Source of the DNA: Limnohabitans sp. MMS-10A-192
GTDB taxonomy: Bacteria > Pseudomonadota > Gammaproteobacteria > Burkholderiales > Burkholderiaceae_C
DNA length: 64,000 nucleotides
Direction: 5' to 3'
Assembly: GCF_003063335.1 (NCBI RefSeq)
Contig: NZ_NERX01000007.1
Coordinates: 1 to 64,000 of the forward strand
In this document: positions 60,267-64,000 of the stretch, piece by piece
How the letters are laid out: the number at the start of each line of letters is the position of its first letter
Numbering within the stretch: position 1 is the first letter of the stretch
Translations under genes and position numbers: made by a program
The notes under the pieces: generated by a model
What the model was told of the DNA's origin: nothing
Databases searched by the model: none
The model's input: the letters and a program-made list of their open reading frames with translations, nothing else

Positions 60267-61262
60267 ATGACACAACGCCGCCAATTCATCCAGTCCGCCG
60301 TGGCCTGCGCCGCTGCCGCCATGGCACCCGCTGCCTTCAGCCAAGCAGCGCCTTGGCCCTCCAAGCCGATCAACTACCTGGTCGCCTTTCCAGCCGGTGG
60401 CACCACCGACATCCTGGCCCGTGTGGTCTCGCAAAAACTGGGTACGGCGCTGGGCACCAACTTGGTCATTGAAAACAAAGGCGGTGCGGGCGGCAGCGTG
60501 GGCTCCGAGATCGCGGCACGCGCTCCGGCCGACGGCTACAACCTGCTGGGCGGCACCATCAGCTCGCACGCCATCAACGTGAGCCTGTACCCCAAGCTGG
60601 GCTATGACCCGATCAAATCGTTCACGCCCGTCTACCTGTATGGCACCAACCCGGTGGTGTTGGTGGTGGCGGCCAACAGCCCTTACAAAACACTCAAAGA
60701 CTTGCTGACCGCCGCCAAAGCCAACCCCGGCAAACTGTCCGGCGCATCGGCGGGGAACGGCACATCGCAGCATTTGGCGCAAGAGTTGTTGGCGTTCAAA
60801 GGCGGCGTCAAATTCACCCACGTGCCTTACAAAGGCAGCGCACCCGCCATCCAGGATGTGATGAGCGGCCAGGTGGACTTCATGTTCGACACCACCGTGG
60901 TGGCAGGGGCCCACATCCAGAGCGGCAAGCTGCGCGCCTTGGCCGTGACCTCGGCCAAGCGCCTGAGCGACTCGCTGCCCGATGTGCCCACCGTGGCCGA
61001 GTCGGGCTGGCCCGGCACACAAGGTTTTGAGGTGGTGTCCTGGCAAGCCTTGTTTGCCCCCGCAGGCACACCCAAGCCCATCGTGGACAAACTGCACGCC
61101 GAAATTTTGAAGATCATCCAGACACCCGAAATGCAAGAGCGCATCAAAGGTCTGGGCATGCAGCCATCGACCCTGACGCCTGAACAGGTTCAGGCTTTCC
61201 AGAAAGCCGAAATCGAGAAGTGGGCGCAGGTCATCAAGGCGGCGAACATCAAGCTGGACTGA
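60267..61262 (+). CDS. Bug-family tripartite tricarboxylate transporter receptor
   Basis: This is a 331-residue periplasmic binding protein. The signal 'MTQRRQFIQSAVACAAAAMAPAAFSQA' begins with an RR pair (TQRRQFIQ), so it may use Tat. The mature domain has 'PSKPINYLVAFPAGGTTDILARVVSQKLGTALGTNLVIENKGGAGGSVGSEIAARAPADGYNLL', the Bug signature. No TctA or TctB permease is nearby, so it is an orphan receptor or works with distant membrane subunits. It closes the plus-strand uronate unit, 29 bp after garD, and a terminator follows. The ligand is unknown; an aldarate is plausible from context. Confidence 0.9.
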   Translation: MTQRRQFIQSAVACAAAAMAPAAFSQAAPWPSKPINYLVAFPAGGTTDILARVVSQKLGTALGTNLVIENKGGAGGSVGSEIAARAPADGYNLLGGTISSHAINVSLYPKLGYDPIKSFTPVYLYGTNPVVLVVAANSPYKTLKDLLTAAKANPGKLSGASAGNGTSQHLAQELLAFKGGVKFTHVPYKGSAPAIQDVMSGQVDFMFDTTVVAGAHIQSGKLRALAVTSAKRLSDSLPDVPTVAESGWPGTQGFEVVSWQALFAPAGTPKPIVDKLHAEILKIIQTPEMQERIKGLGMQPSTLTPEQVQAFQKAEIEKWAQVIKAANIKLD

Positions 61263-61292
61263 GCCCCCCCAGTCAACCAGCTTCGGCCAGTC

Positions 61293-61327
61293 AGCCCACC
61301 TGCCCTTGCAGCAGGTGGGCTTTTTTT
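61293..61327 (+). terminator. Rho-independent terminator
   Basis: AGCCCACCTGC (61293-61303) pairs with GCAGGTGGGCT (61311-61321) and is followed by six further Ts. It ends the plus-strand uronate transcript, just before the convergent gene ending at 61330. Confidence 0.92.
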
Positions 61328-61329
61328 CA

Positions 61330-62580
61330 TCAGCTGGGGCGCTTCATCTGGCACGAAGTGGGTTGGGCGCTGATGTAGGAGTCCCAAGTCACTTCGGTGC
61401 GGAAACCGTAGCCGGTGTTTTCGGCGTCGTACTTCACACCTTTGCTGCCTTTTTTGGCCCAGATGCCCAGGTACAGCGGCGCTTCGAGCTGGTGGTCGTT
61501 CTTGCGCATCTTCACTTCACCGATGGGGCTCTTGTAAGTCATGCCTTCCAGCGCGAAAGCGACCTTCTTGGCATCGGTGGACTGGGCCTTGCGCATGGCT
61601 TCACGCAGCATGTTCATGGTGTTCCAGTGGGCGGCAAAGATGAAGTCTTCGTTGTATTTCTTCTTGTAGTCCACATAGATTTTTTCCAGCTCGGGCGTGG
61701 GGGCGTTGTGCACCCAGTTCCAGATCACGCCGACCTTACCGTCGCCCCAAGCGCCCAGCTGTGCGGGTGTGCCGGGGTTGTTGGCGTTCAGGGTGAAGTA
61801 GTTGATGTTCAGACCAAAGTCGCGTGCCGACTTGAACATCAGCGTCAGGTCGCTGCCCCAGTTGGAGGTAATCACGGTGTCGGCCCCCGAAGCGGCGATC
61901 TTGGCCACATAGGAAGCAAAGTCACGCGTTTGCGCAATCGGGATGAAGTCGTCGCCCACGATCTGGATGTCGGGCCGCTTGCGGGCCAGGTATTCCTTGG
62001 CGGCTTTGGACACTTGCCTGCCGTGCGTGTAGTCCTGGTTGATCAGGTACACCTTCTTGATGTCCTTGCGGCTTTGCATGTAGGTGGACAAGGCCTCCAT
62101 CTTCATCTCGCTAGAGGGGTAGAAACGGAAGTGCCAGAAGCTGCAGCGCTCGTTGGTCAGCATCGGGTCCATCGCGGAATAGTTGAGGTAGACCGTCGCG
62201 CGGTCAGGCTCACGTTCGGCCAGTTTGTTGAGCGCGTCCACCAGCGCCAGAGCCACCCCCGAGCCACCCCCTTGCGTGATGAAGCGGATACCGCGGTCGT
62301 TGGCCGCTTTCAAGGCGTTCAGGCTTTCTTGGGGCGAGCCTTTGTTATCGAAATCAACGATTTCGAACTGCGGGTCTTTGGGTCCGGCTTTGGCGTTGAG
62401 CTGGATGACCACTTCGCGCAGTTGCTTGAGCGAGCTTTGGCCCGTCAGGGCAAAGGGGCCAGAGAGCAGATCGACAAAGCCGATCTTGACAGTCTCGGCC
62501 GCTTGGCTGCCCATGCTGGCAGCCAGTGCGGTCGCGCAGAGCGACCACTTCAGCCAATTTTGAATCTGGGAATTTCGCAT
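61330..62580 (-). CDS. Branched-chain-type ABC substrate-binding protein (orphan)
   Basis: This is a 416-residue periplasmic binding protein of the Leu/Ile/Val receptor superfamily. The signal peptide ends 'ALAASMGSQAAE', and the mature start is 'TVKIGFVDLLSGPFALTGQSSLKQLREVVIQLNAKAG'. It has 'GGGSGVALALVDALNKLA' and 'YLINQDYTHGRQVSKAAKEYLARKRPDIQIVGDDFIPIAQTRDFASYVAKI'. No permease or ATPase gene is adjacent, so its transporter is elsewhere or it shares a system. AGGAG precedes ATG 62580. It is divergent from the Bug gene at 62759. The ligand is unknown. Confidence 0.88.
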   Translation of the reverse strand: MRNSQIQNWLKWSLCATALAASMGSQAAETVKIGFVDLLSGPFALTGQSSLKQLREVVIQLNAKAGPKDPQFEIVDFDNKGSPQESLNALKAANDRGIRFITQGGGSGVALALVDALNKLAEREPDRATVYLNYSAMDPMLTNERCSFWHFRFYPSSEMKMEALSTYMQSRKDIKKVYLINQDYTHGRQVSKAAKEYLARKRPDIQIVGDDFIPIAQTRDFASYVAKIAASGADTVITSNWGSDLTLMFKSARDFGLNINYFTLNANNPGTPAQLGAWGDGKVGVIWNWVHNAPTPELEKIYVDYKKKYNEDFIFAAHWNTMNMLREAMRKAQSTDAKKVAFALEGMTYKSPIGEVKMRKNDHQLEAPLYLGIWAKKGSKGVKYDAENTGYGFRTEVTWDSYISAQPTSCQMKRPS

Positions 62581-62758
62581 CACGTTGTGTCTCCTGGTGT
62601 TGATCGGCTCAAAGTTCAATAGGGCCGGCGTTCTGCTGGCAATGCCCTTGGGCAACAGAGGCAAAGTGATGATCGCAAACCGTGGCCTGTGGCACTGTCT
62701 CTTAGGTGCGGCACCGCCTGGCCGCTACTGGTACGGTTTGTTTTTTGGAGTGAAAGCC

Positions 62759-63730
62759 ATGCAAAAAAGACTGTTCAACTGGGCTGTGCCTGTACTGTTG
62801 GCACTGGCCGCTTTGCCCGTAGCCGCCCAAACCGCATACCCCACCAAGCCCATCAAGATCGTTGTGCCGTTCCCGGCGGGTGGCACCTCTGACGTGCTGG
62901 CCCGCATGCTGGGCCAGAAGATGACCGAGAGCTGGGGCCAGCCCGTGGTGGTTGAGAACAAGCCCGGCTCCAGCGGCAACCTGGGGGCCGACGCGGTGGC
63001 CAAGTCGGCTGCGGACGGCTACACCCTGGTGCTGATGGATGTGGGCAATCTTGTCATCAGCCCGGCCTTGTTCAAGTTGCCCTTCAACGTGGCCAACGAC
63101 TTTGCGCCGGTGGCCATGGTGGCCTATTCGCCGCACCTGCTGGCCGTGAGCACCAAGGTGCCCGCCAACACCCCGGCCGAGCTGGTGGCCTACGCCAAAG
63201 CGCAAAAGGGCAAGCTCAACTACGCGGTGGCCGCAGGCATGGGCAGCGCCTCGCACCTGGCAGGCGTCATGTACGCGCAGCGCAACGGCATTGAGTGGGG
63301 CTATGTGCCCTACAAAGGTGGCGCACAAGCCATCACCGATTTGATCGGCGGCCAGGTGGACGTGATGTTCAATGGCATGGTTGCCACCTACCCGCATGTG
63401 AAAGCGGGCAAGATCAAACTGATCGCCATCTCGAGTGCCAAGCGCAACGCGCAAACGCCAGAGACGCCCACCGTGGCCGAAAGCCTGCCGGGCTTTTTGA
63501 CGGGGAGCTTTCAGGGCCTGCTGGCCCCGGCGGGCACGCCGAAGGCCGTGATCGACAAACTGCACGCCGAAGTGCAACGCATCGCCGCCATGCCCGATGT
63601 GCGCGAGCGCCTGACCACCCTGGGCGCAGAGCCCTCGGGCATGAGCACGGCGGAGTTTGGCAACTGGCTCAAGGCCGAGATCCCGGCCATGGCCAAGATC
63701 GTGAAGGACGAGAGGATCACGGTGGAGTGA
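62759..63730 (+). CDS. Bug-family tripartite tricarboxylate transporter receptor
   Basis: This is a 323-residue periplasmic receptor with a Sec signal peptide (MQKRLFNWAVPVLLALAALPVAAQ). The Bug signature is 'YPTKPIKIVVPFPAGGTSDVLARMLGQKMTESWGQPVVVENKPGSSGNLGADAVAKSAADGYTLV', and 'HLAGVMYAQRNGIEWGYVPYKGGAQAITDLIGGQVDVMFNG' follows. It is distinct from the Bug protein at 60267. GGAG lies eight bases before ATG 62759. No TctA/TctB genes are in the window. The ligand is unknown. Confidence 0.92.
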   Translation: MQKRLFNWAVPVLLALAALPVAAQTAYPTKPIKIVVPFPAGGTSDVLARMLGQKMTESWGQPVVVENKPGSSGNLGADAVAKSAADGYTLVLMDVGNLVISPALFKLPFNVANDFAPVAMVAYSPHLLAVSTKVPANTPAELVAYAKAQKGKLNYAVAAGMGSASHLAGVMYAQRNGIEWGYVPYKGGAQAITDLIGGQVDVMFNGMVATYPHVKAGKIKLIAISSAKRNAQTPETPTVAESLPGFLTGSFQGLLAPAGTPKAVIDKLHAEVQRIAAMPDVRERLTTLGAEPSGMSTAEFGNWLKAEIPAMAKIVKDERITVE

Positions 63731-63912
63731 AGGGGGAATGTGATGGTCAGATCAATGGCATCGGCCATCAGCTGATAACTGCTGTCCGAAACTGAACGTT
63801 CCTTTAAAGCTGCGAGCGGATTGCGCTATACGGAAACCACTGCCAGGATTTGACCCAATGTGGTCGGTCGTGTGTTTGTGGTATCGAGATCTGGGGCGGA
63901 CATTAAGACCGT

Positions 63913-64000
63913 TCAGATATTGAACACCTCGTTGAGCGCCTGCTTCCCCCAGCAGTTGTAAAAATCATGGATTGTTTTTTCTCTGCACGAGCGCCATGGC
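63913..64000 (-). CDS. Possible C-terminal end of a gene entering from the right
   Basis: The minus-strand frame ending with TGA at 63913-63915 is open to the window edge and reads ...IHDFYNCWGKQALNEVFNI at its end. With only 28 codons visible it may be chance. The 182 bp between it and the Bug stop show no gene, terminator or recognisable repeat. Confidence 0.2.
   Translation of the reverse strand, partial: PWRSCREKTIHDFYNCWGKQALNEVFNI

Noticed and set aside
63731..63912. Right-end intergenic region as a gene or regulatory RNA
   Set aside because: No ORF, terminator, strong palindrome or repeat could be supported.
1..64000. tRNA and rRNA genes
   Set aside because: No sequence with convincing cloverleaf landmarks or rRNA-like segments was seen by eye. 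A covariance-model scan would settle this.

Overview
The window looks like a chromosome segment from a GC-rich betaproteobacterium of the order Burkholderiales, probably family Comamonadaceae (Limnohabitans, Rhodoferax or Polaromonas-like). This is inferred from gene content: Bug-type receptors, TRAP and Liv transporters, a paired cyanophycin synthetase locus, and uronate and hydroxycinnamate catabolism. No rRNA, tRNA or CRISPR array was recognised.

Layout. (1) 1-3590 is an AT-richer accessory stretch with small poorly conserved genes: a frameshifted ORF, a DUF6641-like protein, a DUF4145-like protein, a secreted protein and a lipoprotein. It looks like a genomic island or mobile-element remnant. 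(2) 3594-8154 holds housekeeping genes: a Trp-rich small protein, a soluble lytic transglycosylase, a histone-deacetylase-family amidohydrolase, an ECHDC3-like crotonase and an MscS channel. (3) 8222-11110 is a TRAP transporter operon on the minus strand. (4) 11402-17329 carries etfBA, an acyl-CoA dehydrogenase, a nitronate monooxygenase-like enzyme and an acyltransferase. (5) 17349-25058 is a cyanophycin locus: a CphA-like protein with a degenerate, truncated Mur-ligase half, then full-length CphA, and divergently an ABC transporter with a zinc ribbon plus a DUF1854 protein. (6) 25277-31385 holds an MBL/beta-CASP nuclease-like protein, dnaJ, dnaK, grpE and an FKBP isomerase, with sigma-32-like promoters before grpE and dnaK.

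(7) 33570-46334 is a long minus-strand run that reads as one catabolic system for phenylpropenoid (hydroxycinnamate-type) acids. It encodes a crotonase, a feruloyl-CoA synthase-like ligase, a thiolase, an SDR dehydrogenase, a thioesterase, a Liv-type ABC importer with fused LivM-LivG, an acyl-CoA dehydrogenase and a MarR regulator. A divergent amidohydrolase lies at its 5' end. The enzyme set fits CoA-dependent beta-oxidative side-chain shortening. (8) 47541-50031 contains a small exported protein, a MATE exporter and two small proteins. (9) 50077-61262 is a nearly complete hexuronate/aldarate locus: uronate dehydrogenase, aldolase, tartronate semialdehyde reductase and glucarate dehydratase on the minus strand; a GntR/FadR regulator; and, divergently, an SMP-30 lactonase, a TRAP transporter, galactarate dehydratase and a Bug receptor. 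Sites matching the FadR-type consensus lie in the control regions. (10) 61330-63730 has two orphan solute-binding proteins.

Non-coding structure is unusually informative. A family of roughly 68-bp palindromic intergenic repeats recurs across the window, including one in each of three successive spacers of the catabolic operon. Strong stem-loops separate the binding-protein gene from the permease genes in all three multi-component importers. Several clean terminators and palindromic operator candidates are visible. Start codons were chosen from family N-termini and ribosome binding sites, and uncertain ones are noted.
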